Shown: positions 1-8,700 of the stretch, piece by piece | Numbering within the stretch: the stretch's first letter is position 1 | Layout: each line of letters starts with the position of its first letter | From: Pedosphaera sp. | GTDB lineage: Bacteria > Verrucomicrobiota > Verrucomicrobiia > Limisphaerales > F1-12-MAGs170 | Assembly (NCBI GenBank): GCA_009695275.1 | Contig: SIBF01000006.1 | Coordinates: 1 to 53,016, forward strand | Direction of reading: 5' to 3' | DNA: 53,016 bases | Made by a program: the position numbers and the translations under genes | Notes under the pieces: model-generated | Told to the model about the DNA's origin: nothing | Databases searched by the model: none | What the model saw: only the letters and a program-made list of their open reading frames with translations

Positions 1-1765
1 AGATTCACCTTCCAACAACTCGATTACCACGAGCTTCACCTTATCAATACTCGGTGAAGCCCCCACGATCACGGCGATCGCTGATCAAACAGTTGCGAAG
101 GATGGAACATCTGGTCCGATTACGTTCACGGTCGGCGATAAGGAGACCTTCCCTGGCTTCCTGACAGTAACTGTTGATTCATCGAACAAGACCTTCGTGC
201 CGAACGCCAAAGTGGTGTTGGGTGGTAGTGGATCCAATCGAACCGTTACGGTTTCTCCAGCAACCGGCCAAGAAGGTACGACAACCATCACTGTGACTGT
301 TAAGGATACCGAAGGGCAGACAGGCACAAGGGCCTTCGTCTTCGCAACAGCGATTCCTCAAAACGATGCACCCACAATCACAGCGATTTCAAATCAAACC
401 ACGACCCCGGGTCAATCAACGGCGCAGATTAGCTTCACCGTTGCAGATAAAGAGACCGCAGCGAGCTTGTTGCTCGTGACGTCCTCGTCATCTAATAAGA
501 CATTAGTGCCCGATGCGAACGTCTTCTTAGGTGGAACTGGTGCAACTCGCACTGTTCTCGTGACAACGGCAGCCGCTCAAGAAGGAACGACCACCATTAC
601 TCTGACAATCACGGATGGTGGTCCTGGGGTCGCGAAATCAGCTAGCACGTCATTCACTGTCACGTCCACGGCTGTGGTGAACTTGGCGCCAACGCTCTCC
701 TCTGTCAGTGCTCAGACCACGGACAAGAACACAGCATCAACAGCAGCATCATTCACTGTCGGCGACACTGAAACTGCCGTTGCTTCATTGACCGTCGCTG
801 GTGTCTCTAGCAACACAACCCTCGTGCCAAACGCGAACATTGCCATCAGTGGCACTGGAGCTGCGCGGACAGTCGTTGTGACACCTGCCAACAATCAGGT
901 TGGAACAGCGACAATCACACTGACTGTTGTTGATGGCGGAAGCAAAACGGCCAGCACGAGCTTCACGCTGACAGTCAATCAAACAGCTCCTACTAAGGGT
1001 GACTTCGATGCAGATGGCAAATCTGACATTCTGTTTCAAGACAATGATGGTTACTTGGCTGTCTGGGCCATGAATGGTATCACGCTGAAATCAGCGAACT
1101 TCCTCACACCGAGTAACATCGGTGACACAAACTACCGCATCGCTGGCACCGGTGACTTCAACCGTGATGGTCAGGAAGATATCCTCTTCCAACACAAAGA
1201 CGGCACACTTGCAGTTTGGTATATGAATGGAAGCACCCAAACAGGTGCGGAAGTTCTGAACCCAAGCAATCCTGGTGACAAGAACTGGCAAGTTGCCGGA
1301 GTTGCAGATATCGACAAGGACGGCAATGCAGACCTAGTGTTCCAACACACGGATGGCACACTGGCCGTCTGGTATATGAACGGCATCAACCTTACCAGTG
1401 CCGCGCTTCCGACCCCATCTACTCCTGGTGATAAAAACTGGAGAGTCGTCGGACTGGGTGATTTCAACGCGGATGGCAAACAGGACATTGCCTTTCAACA
1501 CACGGATGGCACCCTCGCTGTCTGGTATATGAATGGAGCAGCGCTAACACAAGCCACGTTGACGAGTCCGTCGAATCCCGGCGACTCCAAATGGCGCGTG
1601 ATCGGTGTCGCGGATCGCAATGGTGATGGCAAAGTTGACCTCCTGTTCCAACACACAGACTATTCTGTCGCGGTCTGGAACATGAACGGAATCACCTTAA
1701 CCTCGGCGCAACTGTTAAGCCCGTCGAACTCGGGAGCTACCTGGAAAGCCGCTGGTCCGAAATAA
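1..1765 (+). CDS. Secreted repeat protein, C-terminal part (Ig/cadherin-like units plus FG-GAP/VCBS-like repeats)
   Basis: The frame is open from base 2, so the gene starts upstream of the window and 587 residues are visible. Three cadherin/Ig-like units of 103-106 residues begin at bases 59, 368 and 686, each opening with APT and containing a VPNA/VPDA turn and a late GTTTITVT or GTATITLT strand. They are followed by five units of exactly 51 residues at 998, 1151, 1304, 1457 and 1610, with the pattern DFNxDGKxDIxFQH then DGTLAVWYMNG, which resembles calcium-binding FG-GAP/VCBS blades. The fifth unit ends at the stop codon. Such proteins are exported and act at or outside the cell surface. 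The role here is unknown, and the signal peptide would lie outside the window. A hairpin terminator follows. Confidence 0.85.
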   Translation, partial: DSPSNNSITTSFTLSILGEAPTITAIADQTVAKDGTSGPITFTVGDKETFPGFLTVTVDSSNKTFVPNAKVVLGGSGSNRTVTVSPATGQEGTTTITVTVKDTEGQTGTRAFVFATAIPQNDAPTITAISNQTTTPGQSTAQISFTVADKETAASLLLVTSSSSNKTLVPDANVFLGGTGATRTVLVTTAAAQEGTTTITLTITDGGPGVAKSASTSFTVTSTAVVNLAPTLSSVSAQTTDKNTASTAASFTVGDTETAVASLTVAGVSSNTTLVPNANIAISGTGAARTVVVTPANNQVGTATITLTVVDGGSKTASTSFTLTVNQTAPTKGDFDADGKSDILFQDNDGYLAVWAMNGITLKSANFLTPSNIGDTNYRIAGTGDFNRDGQEDILFQHKDGTLAVWYMNGSTQTGAEVLNPSNPGDKNWQVAGVADIDKDGNADLVFQHTDGTLAVWYMNGINLTSAALPTPSTPGDKNWRVVGLGDFNADGKQDIAFQHTDGTLAVWYMNGAALTQATLTSPSNPGDSKWRVIGVADRNGDGKVDLLFQHTDYSVAVWNMNGITLTSAQLLSPSNSGATWKAAGPK

Positions 1766-1792
1766 CGGATAACTAATTCAAGCTGTAATCAC

Positions 1793-1828
1793 AGCCACCC
1801 TGAGCCGCAAGCTCAGGGTGGCTTTTTT
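1793..1828 (+). terminator. Rho-independent terminator of the repeat-protein gene
   Basis: A 13-bp perfect stem (1793-1805 pairing with 1811-1823) with a 5-nt CGCAA loop is followed by a T run, 28 bp after the stop codon. This is a textbook intrinsic terminator for the plus-strand gene upstream. Confidence 0.9.
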
Positions 1829-1856
1829 GTTGAGTAGGATGTGCGAATTCAAAGAG

Positions 1857-2080
1857 ACCCACCCCTAACCCTGCCAGGAGGGGAGCTTTGTCCGTTCCCC
1901 TCCTGCGAGGGGTGAAGAAGTTGGTTCAAAGCCGCCGTGGGCGCGCGAAGTCCGAGGTGTTCTCTCCAGCGAGGGGAGGGGGAATCGTTTTCCGGATCGG
2001 TGGAGCATTCCCGTGTGGAGGTTATCCCAAGTCGCATGAGTGATTTCCCTCTCCTCGGGGAGAGGGTTAGGGTGATGGGT
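1857..2080. repeat. Inverted-repeat intergenic element, about 224 bp (MITE- or REP-like)
   Basis: The left end reads ACCCACCCCTAACCCT, and the right end, reverse-complemented, reads ACCCATCACCCTAACCCT. These are imperfect terminal inverted repeats. Inside are two smaller hairpins (1876-1884 with 1896-1904, and 2047-2054 with 2059-2066) and several GAGGGG runs. The minus-strand frame gives a THHPNPLPEE-like peptide, which resembles the widely mis-annotated 'HPNPLPEGEG' peptides encoded by bacterial dispersed repeats, so the short ORFs here are not taken as genes. The rest of the gene-free stretch 1766-2289 holds only two terminators. Confidence 0.65.
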
Positions 2081-2159
2081 AAGCGGTGTCAGAAATGAAG
2101 GCGTGATCATCTCGATTCCATTGGCTCAGTAGCTTCTTTGCAATCAGTCCTGTGTACAA

Positions 2160-2191
2160 GAAAAACGCAGCCTCGATAAAAAGGCTGCGTT
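2160..2191 (-). terminator. Rho-independent terminator downstream of the small exported-protein gene
   Basis: Read on the minus strand, a 10-bp stem (AACGCAGCCT with AGGCTGCGTT) closes an 8-nt loop and is followed by a T run. It lies about 100 bp beyond the stop codon of the minus-strand gene ending at 2290. Confidence 0.75.
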
Positions 2192-2289
2192 CGTGAGAGT
2201 TGTCTTGTTAACCGTTCTCTGGGCAAGTCGATAAGCGTGTTCGGAACTGATTAAAAGAGTGCTTTCAGATGCAAATCAGAAGCGGGTCA

Positions 2290-2721
2290 TCATTTAGCTT
2301 TTTCGCGTTTAGCTTCCCAGGGGTTCTTCGTTGGGTCGCCGCCGTCACGGCCGGGTCTTTCGATGGTCCCCTTGAGGGAGTCGCCGCTGATCTTACCGCT
2401 GTATTTGGAGGTGATTGTGTTCCCATTTCTTTCGATGGAGGTGTTGAAGGAGATTTCGTCACCCTTCACTTTACCCTCTTTGATTTCGACCTCACTCGTT
2501 GCACCTTGGCGTCCAGGGGCGGTGAGTTTGCCGGTCACCTTGTCACCCTCAGCCTTTACTTTGAGGGTAAACTGCTGATCTGGGCCACCGTTTCGGCCTG
2601 GACGAGTCCACTTCCAGGTGCCGTTAGGATCAGCCTTGTCGTCCGCTGCGATGGCTGCTACGCCCAGCATAAGTGCCATACAAACGGCTGCTTTAATCAA
2701 TGAAGTTACGGTTCGTTGCAT
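2290..2721 (-). CDS. Small exported protein of unknown function
   Basis: A 143-residue protein with a clear Sec signal peptide: positively charged start, hydrophobic run AAVCMALMLGVAAIA and likely cleavage near residue 25 before DDKADPNG. The mature part is lysine- and glycine-rich with alternating polar/apolar strands (WKWTRPGRNGG, VTGKLTAPG, ITSKYSGKISGDSLKGTI), suggesting a small beta-barrel or beta-sandwich in the periplasm. It contains no catalytic motif that I recognise. Similar short exported proteins are common in Verrucomicrobiota and Planctomycetes. It appears to be monocistronic, with its own terminator. A pseudopilin gene lies upstream on the same strand, 135 bp away. Confidence 0.75.
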   Translation of the reverse strand: MQRTVTSLIKAAVCMALMLGVAAIAADDKADPNGTWKWTRPGRNGGPDQQFTLKVKAEGDKVTGKLTAPGRQGATSEVEIKEGKVKGDEISFNTSIERNGNTITSKYSGKISGDSLKGTIERPGRDGGDPTKNPWEAKREKAK

Positions 2722-2856
2722 ATCTATTTGGTTGTTTGACTAGTTTTTCGCCGTTTACATGAAAATTGCTTACTTTGGCAAAATCGTAAATTGGCTTGGT
2801 GTAATAGACTCCAAATGGCCCAAGGTGGTTACATCGCTATTTTCAAGACTACTGGG

Positions 2857-3624
2857 CTAAAGTCTCGGCTTGATCTTGTCTCGCTTCGTTTCCAACTCGC
2901 CCAGATCATCCTGAATGAAGTAGGCATCGCGGCTCCCGCTAGTATTCCAGCTATGAATAAATAGCATTTTCTCAAACTTGATCCAACGGGCCGATCCATC
3001 CATGTAAAGCTGATTGCCGCCTTCGGGCTGTCCGTTCTTCGCTCGGTGCGGCGGCATGTTCTTGAACGAAGTGTCCCGACCGCCACCCCATTTGCCATCT
3101 ACCTTCAAGTTCGCATCAGCAGCCGTGACCCAGCCTGGTTGAGCTTGCGATGCTTTCACGGGACTGCGCGACGGAAACGTTCCAGCCGGATTACTCCAAG
3201 TCTTGATCCCACCGAAGTACTGGTAGCCAATGACCCATTGGGGGTATTCCGCTTCATACGTCGGAAAGGTGGGCCGATTCGGGCAGGTCCAGATTTTGGC
3301 TACGGTCGAATTGGTATTAACGATCAAGCCGACAGTTGCTGCTGCTTTCTCCTCGGGTGGGTTTAGGCAAATCTGGACGTAGTTGCCCCCGTCGAATCGC
3401 GCTTGGAGCATGACGTCGCTGTTGTCATCGGCGTAAATGATCATGCCGATGCCGACCTGCCGGAGATTGTTCAGGCACTTGGTGCGTCGGCTGGATTCCT
3501 TGGCGCGGCTCAAAGCTGGAAGGATCATCCCAGCCAAAATTGCGATGATCGCAATCACCACCAGGAGCTCGATCAGAGTGAAGGCCGCACGGGTCTTATT
3601 GGGTTTACGATTCAACAATTTCAT
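2857..3624 (-). CDS. Type II pseudopilin-like protein (prepilin N-terminal methylation domain, H-X9-DG family)
   Basis: 255 residues. The N-terminus has the prepilin peptidase site and helix: basic leader, then [20 protein letters not shown], where cleavage before F and N-methylation would occur (E at +5). After the helix comes [18 protein letters not shown], typical of the PVC-superphylum pseudopilins. The C-terminal [23 protein letters not shown] matches the 'prepilin-type processing-associated H-X9-DG' signature with a longer spacer. These proteins are inner-membrane anchored and probably assemble with type II secretion or pilus-like machinery. Verrucomicrobial genomes carry many copies away from the core machinery, so the partner is not evident here. 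ATG start with GGAAAG upstream. Confidence 0.88.
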   Translation of the reverse strand: MKLLNRKPNKTRAAFTLIELLVVIAIIAILAGMILPALSRAKESSRRTKCLNNLRQVGIGMIIYADDNSDVMLQARFDGGNYVQICLNPPEEKAAATVGLIVNTNSTVAKIWTCPNRPTFPTYEAEYPQWVIGYQYFGGIKTWSNPAGTFPSRSPVKASQAQPGWVTAADANLKVDGKWGGGRDTSFKNMPPHRAKNGQPEGGNQLYMDGSARWIKFEKMLFIHSWNTSGSRDAYFIQDDLGELETKRDKIKPRL

Positions 3625-3715
3625 AGATTAATAGCTTTCCAGCCGTGCTTTGGGATCGGCGAAAGGAGGGTGCCCAAACATCAATTGTGCGACCCTGTCA
3701 GGATCTTGTAAAGGT

Positions 3716-5716
3716 TCATTCCTCACACAATTCACGGATGGCTCGAGCGATGGTCTCAGCGTTCGGGATCACGGCGGATTCGAGGGACGGACTGTAGGGA
3801 GTTGGCGTGTGCAGACCATTGAGCCGGCGGATCGGCGCGTCGAGCTCGTCGAAACCGCGGTCGATAAGTTGCGCGACGATTTCAGCACCAATCCCGCACG
3901 GAGCGAACGCTTCGTCCACGATCAGCAGTCGACCAGTTTTTGCAACTGAGCTCAAAATGGTTTCGATGTCGAGCGGTGCCACCGTGCGCGGGTCGATGAG
4001 TTCGACTGAAATGCCGTCCTTTGCCAAGACGTCGCATGCCACCAGCGCCTTATGCACCATCAACGCGAGCGCGACCACGGTCACGTCCTTGCCCTCGCGG
4101 ACGACAGAGGCTTTGCCGAAGTCGATGAAGTATTCCTCTTCGGGAACGGGGCCTTTCAAGCTGAGCAATTCCTTGTGCTCGAGGAACAGCACGGGGTCAT
4201 CAGAGCGGAGCGCGGTCTTGAGCAACCCTTTGGCGTCACGTGGGGTCGCCGGAACGACAACCCGCAAGCCAGGGAAGTGCGCATACATCGAGTAATAACT
4301 GCCCGAGTGATGGGTCGCCGCAGAGTGACCGACACCAATGCAGCCGCGCAGCAACAGGGGCATCCGGAGACGGCCGTTGCTCATGTACTGCATTTTCGCG
4401 ATCTGGTTAATGATTTCGCCCAGAGCATCGAGAATGAAGTCCGAAAACATGAAATCGACGACTGGCCGCGAGCCCGCCATGGCAGCGCCGCAAGCGAGGC
4501 CGACGAATCCGCGCTCGCAGATGGGTGTATCGCGGAGACGCTCCGGGCCATAAAGATCGAACAGGCCGCTCGTTGTGTTGAAGTTGCCACCGCGTTTGCC
4601 GATGCCTTCGCCGAGGACAAAGATTCGCGGGTTTTCTGCCATCTCCTCGGTGAGAGCCTCCAGCGTCGCCTTCATGTAGCTCAGTTCTCTCGACCGGGTC
4701 GAAGCGTCGATCCCTTTTGACGTTGGAGAAGTTTGGTTGATTTCGGCGAACACGTGCCGCGTCGCAGTGGCTGGATCGGACCAAGAACTCTTCTCCGCGG
4801 ACGCGTGTGATTGTTCCACCAGTGCGGCGATCTCGCGGTCGATGGCTTCGAGATCCGACACGCTGGCTGACTTTTCGTCGAGCAGACGATTTCTGAGTTG
4901 AAGGATCGGACAACAGGCTTTCCACTGCTCAACTTCGTCGCGCGAGCGGTATGTGAAATCCCCCATGCCTTCGGCGTGCGCTCGGGTGCGGTAGGTCTTG
5001 CACTCCATCAGCGTAGCGCCTCCTCCAGACCGTGCGCGGCGCACGGCGGTCGCAGCGGCTTCATGCACCATGAGCACGTTGTTGCCATCCACCTCGACTC
5101 CCGGCATTCCGTAGGCGGCGGCTCTGACGGCGACGGCTGGGTTCGCGGCGGCGTCCCGGAACGCGATCTCGGTGGCGAACTGATTATTTTCGCAGATGAA
5201 AAGCACCGGCAGCTTCCAAAGGCCAGCGAGGTTGAGGCCCTCGTGAAAGGCGCCATTGTTCACAGCCCCATCGCCAAAGAACGCGACGGCGATGCGATCT
5301 GTCTTGAGCAGCTTGAAGCTGTAGCCCGCCCCCGCCGCCTGAAGAATGCCCGGGCCCACAATGCCGGTCGTCCCCATCAAACCGATCTCCGGCGCGAAAA
5401 GATGCATGCTGCCACCGCGACCATGCGAGCATCCGGTTTCGCGGCCGTAGAGCTCCGCGAAGAGTTGATGTGGATCGAGGCCCTTGGCGAGCGCGTGGCC
5501 GTGGCCGCGATGCGTGCTGAACACGGCGTCATCCGGACGCAGGTGCGCGCAGACCCCGACCGCGATGGCTTCCTGGCCGACGTAGGTATGACACGCGCCG
5601 TGGATGAGCCTTTGCTGGTGCGATTTCGCAAGCCGCTCTTCGCAGAGGCGGATGAGTTGCATCTGGCGGTAGAGCTGAAGACAGGCGTCCAGTGACGGAA
5701 ATTCGGAGTCAGACAT
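3716..5716 (-). CDS. Fused 2-oxoacid dehydrogenase E1 alpha/beta (pyruvate or branched-chain type)
   Basis: 666 residues from the ATG at 5716; an in-frame TTG at 5758 adds 14 implausible residues. Residues about 1-320 are the E1 alpha part. It has the thiamine diphosphate motif, GDGAVNNG about residue 147 through ICENN near 175, and the GRGGSMH and TYRTRAHAEG signatures. Residues about 345-666 are the E1 beta part: GKRGGNFNTTSGL, DTPICERGFVGLACGAAMAG, FLEHKELL, and a transketolase C-terminal domain with VELIDPRTVAPLD. Separate subunits are usual in most bacteria. Fused alpha/beta E1 proteins are known in the PVC group, including chlamydiae. It would decarboxylate a 2-oxoacid and transfer the acyl group to E2 lipoate. 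No E2 or E3 is nearby, so substrate (pyruvate, acetoin or branched-chain oxoacid) is undecided. Confidence 0.88.
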   Translation of the reverse strand: MSDSEFPSLDACLQLYRQMQLIRLCEERLAKSHQQRLIHGACHTYVGQEAIAVGVCAHLRPDDAVFSTHRGHGHALAKGLDPHQLFAELYGRETGCSHGRGGSMHLFAPEIGLMGTTGIVGPGILQAAGAGYSFKLLKTDRIAVAFFGDGAVNNGAFHEGLNLAGLWKLPVLFICENNQFATEIAFRDAAANPAVAVRAAAYGMPGVEVDGNNVLMVHEAAATAVRRARSGGGATLMECKTYRTRAHAEGMGDFTYRSRDEVEQWKACCPILQLRNRLLDEKSASVSDLEAIDREIAALVEQSHASAEKSSWSDPATATRHVFAEINQTSPTSKGIDASTRSRELSYMKATLEALTEEMAENPRIFVLGEGIGKRGGNFNTTSGLFDLYGPERLRDTPICERGFVGLACGAAMAGSRPVVDFMFSDFILDALGEIINQIAKMQYMSNGRLRMPLLLRGCIGVGHSAATHHSGSYYSMYAHFPGLRVVVPATPRDAKGLLKTALRSDDPVLFLEHKELLSLKGPVPEEEYFIDFGKASVVREGKDVTVVALALMVHKALVACDVLAKDGISVELIDPRTVAPLDIETILSSVAKTGRLLIVDEAFAPCGIGAEIVAQLIDRGFDELDAPIRRLNGLHTPTPYSPSLESAVIPNAETIARAIRELCEE

Positions 5717-5759
5717 GGCTCGTTGGTCAGTGTTCAGTAAGAATAGAGTTTGAATCAAC

Positions 5760-5788
5760 GTTGACGGTCGATCGTCAACCTTTATATT
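5760..5788 (+). promoter_or_regulatory. Candidate promoter with overlapping palindrome between divergent E1 and DUF1592 genes
   Basis: TTGACG (5761-5766), a 16-bp spacer and TATATT (5783-5788) form a good sigma-70-type promoter reading right. A 7-bp inverted repeat GTTGACG/CGTCAAC (5760-5766 and 5773-5779) overlaps the -35, as an operator would. The -10 lies exactly 6 nt before the ATG at 5795, so transcription could begin at the start codon. Function is inferred from sequence only. Confidence 0.5.
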
Positions 5789-5794
5789 CTCGTC

Positions 5795-8700
5795 ATGCCC
5801 AACGCCAGCTTAATTCTCGCCCGTCCTGCTGGCCATCGCCTTTTCCCCCTTGCGCTTCTCCGAGTTGTTCGCACCGTGACAATCGGGTTGGCCGTTTTTG
5901 TTGCGACCTCGGCAGCCTTCGCGCAGGCGGACGTCGTCACCGCGGAGTATTTCGAGAGAAGTGTCCGTCCGTTGCTTCGGGAATATTGTTTGAAGTGCCA
6001 TTCAACTGAGAAGAAGAAGGGCGAACTCGACCTGGAGCGGCTGTCTGCTCTGGCTGAGGTGCGGCGGCATCCAAAAGATCTGCAAAATGTGGTTGAGCAA
6101 CTGGCTCTGGGCGAGATGCCACCCAAGGACAAGCCTCAGCCCACGCCTTCCGAACGCGAGCGGCTGTCCGCATGGGTGCAAGCCGTGCTCGTTGACATTG
6201 GTCGTGAAAGCGCGGGTGACCCCGGCCCGGTCGTTCTCCGTCGGCTGACCAACGCAGAATACACTTACACCGTGCAAGACTTGACCGGCCTCGGGTTGCG
6301 GCCGGCGCGCGAATTTCCGGTGGATGGCGCGGCGGGTGAAGGGTTCATGAACACCGGCAACTCGCTTGTGATGTCGCCGTCGCTGCTCACGAAATATCTG
6401 GACGCCGCCAAGGAGATCGCCAGTCACGCGGTGCTGTTGCCCGACGGTATTCGGTTTTCACCCAAGACGACGCGGCGCGATCGGACGGAGGAAATGCTTG
6501 CGCAGATTCGGGGGTTCTATGGTGAATTCACCGATTCCAGCGGCGGCGACAAGGTGAATCTCCAGGGGATCGTCTTTGACACTAACCAAGGTGGACGTCT
6601 TCCAATGGAGAAGTATCTGAGCGCAACACTCGCCGAGCGAGAGTCATTGAAGGCAGGCACCAAGACCGTTGGAGCGGTCGCGAGCGAACGCGGACTGAAC
6701 CCCAACTATCTCGGGGCGCTGATGAAGATGCTTTCGAGCGATGAGCCCTCGCTGTTGCTCGACCCGGTGCGCGCCCGCTGGCGCAAGGCCCAGGCAGGGG
6801 ACGCCGCTTCGCTCGCCGTGGATATTGCACGATGGCAGACAGCGCTGTGGAAGTTCGGAAGCGTGGGGCACATTGGGAAGGTGGGCGGCCCCAAAGCGTG
6901 GATGGAGCCGGTCAATCCAGTGGCCACGAAGCAGGAGGTTCGTCTCAAGATTTCGACGGCACCCAACAGCCATGAGGTCACTCTCTATCTCACGGCTAGT
7001 GATGCGGGCGACGGCAATGATCACGATTTTGTGGTGTGGGAACAGCCTCGGCTGGTGGCCCCAGGGCGGCCGGATTTGCTGCTGCGTGATGTGGGCGAGA
7101 CCAGCCGGGCATTGGAGCGGTGGCGCGAACGGATTTTTTCGAGCGCGGCGAAATGCCTGGCAGCAGCGGCGGACGCGAACACGTCGCGCAGCCCGATCGA
7201 CGTGGCTGAACTCGCGCGGCGGCACGGTGTTGGGCTCGACGCGTTAAGCGCTTGGCTCGATTACCTCGGCCTCGGGTCCGGCGCTGGGTTGAATATTGAC
7301 TCCCACTTGACCAATAAAATCACGAGCGTTGCGGGCTACGATTTCATCAAGGGGTGGGGTAGCCCAAACACGCCCAGCTTTTCGGCGAATTCCTCTGATC
7401 AGCACGTTCGCGTTCCTGGCAACATGAAGCCGCATAGCGTGGCCTTGCATCCGTCGCCCAAGCTGCAGATCGGCGTCGGATGGCGCAGTCCCACGACCAC
7501 GATGGTCCGTATCGAAGCGAAGGTCACGCACGCGCATCCGGAGTGCGGCAATGGAGTCACCTGGTCTTTGGAATTGCGTCGAGGCACCACGCGTCAGCGC
7601 CTCGCCATTGGCACCGCGCAGGGCAGCAAGGAAGTGAAAGTCGGTCCCATTGAAAAACTCGCCGTTCGGACAGGTGACCTTGTATCGATGCTCATCGGCC
7701 CGCGCGATGGCAATCACTCCTGTGACTTGACTGCCGTTGACCTTGTGGTGACAAGTGCGGACGAAAGCGGACGCGAGTGGAGCCTGGCGCGCGACGTGTC
7801 AGACGACCTGCTGGCCGGTAATCCGCACGCGGACCGTTTTGGAAACGACGGCGTGTGGCACTTCTACACAGAGCCCGATAAAGGCGGGAGCGAGATGGGT
7901 CCGACCATCCCGTCGGGTTCAGTGTTGGCGCGCTGGCAATCCGCCGAGAGCGCGGAGGTAAAACAAAAACTCGGCGAAGCCCTCCAGCGATTGCTCACGT
8001 CCGGTCCGCAGGGAGCGAAGGACGATCCAGACGCGGTGTTGTATCGGCAGTTGGCATCGTTGGGCGGCCCGTTGTTCGCGGGAGAGCGAACCCGGCTCGC
8101 GCGCAACTTCCTCAAAGCTTCGCCGGTTGGCGCGGCTCGAAACACAGGGAGCGTGGCACCCGCACTTCCTAAGTCGGAATGGGGCCTTGATCCGGCGGCG
8201 TTTGGCCGGCATCCGAACGGCACGGCCATCGACGGGGCGAGTCTCTGCGTGCAAGCTCCGTCAGTGATAGAGGTTCACCTCCCTGCCGAGCTCGTCGAGG
8301 GGTGTGAGTTTGTGACGACGGGAGTGCTCGACGAGAAGACCGGCTTCGAGGGCAGTGTTCAACTGCACGTTGCCACCGATAAACCCTCGGGCACAGCCGC
8401 GTTGCTCCCGGGCACGGTGACAGTTCAAAAGGCCAACGGGCCTTGGACATCCAACAACAGTCAGGTGGTTCACAGCACACCTATCCTCGCAACATCTGGC
8501 AGCGCTGCGCGGAAGCGCATCGAAACGGCATTCGACGACTTTCGACGATGGTTCCCCGCCGCTTTGTGCTACACCGCCATCGTGCCTATCGATGAAGTCG
8601 TGACGCTTACTTTGTTCTATCGCGAGGATGAACATCTTCGTCGGCTGATGCTCGACGACGCGCAGGCAGCGAGGCTCGACCGAATGTGGAATGAATTGCA

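Noticed and set aside
998-1762. Regular 153-bp repeats considered as a CRISPR or satellite
   Set aside because: The units are in frame, diverged at the DNA level and end at the stop codon. They encode protein blades.
1849-2110. Minus-strand frames of 62 and 81 codons containing a THHPNPLPEE peptide
   Set aside because: They lie inside the inverted-repeat element, and the peptide resembles a known annotation artefact of dispersed repeats.
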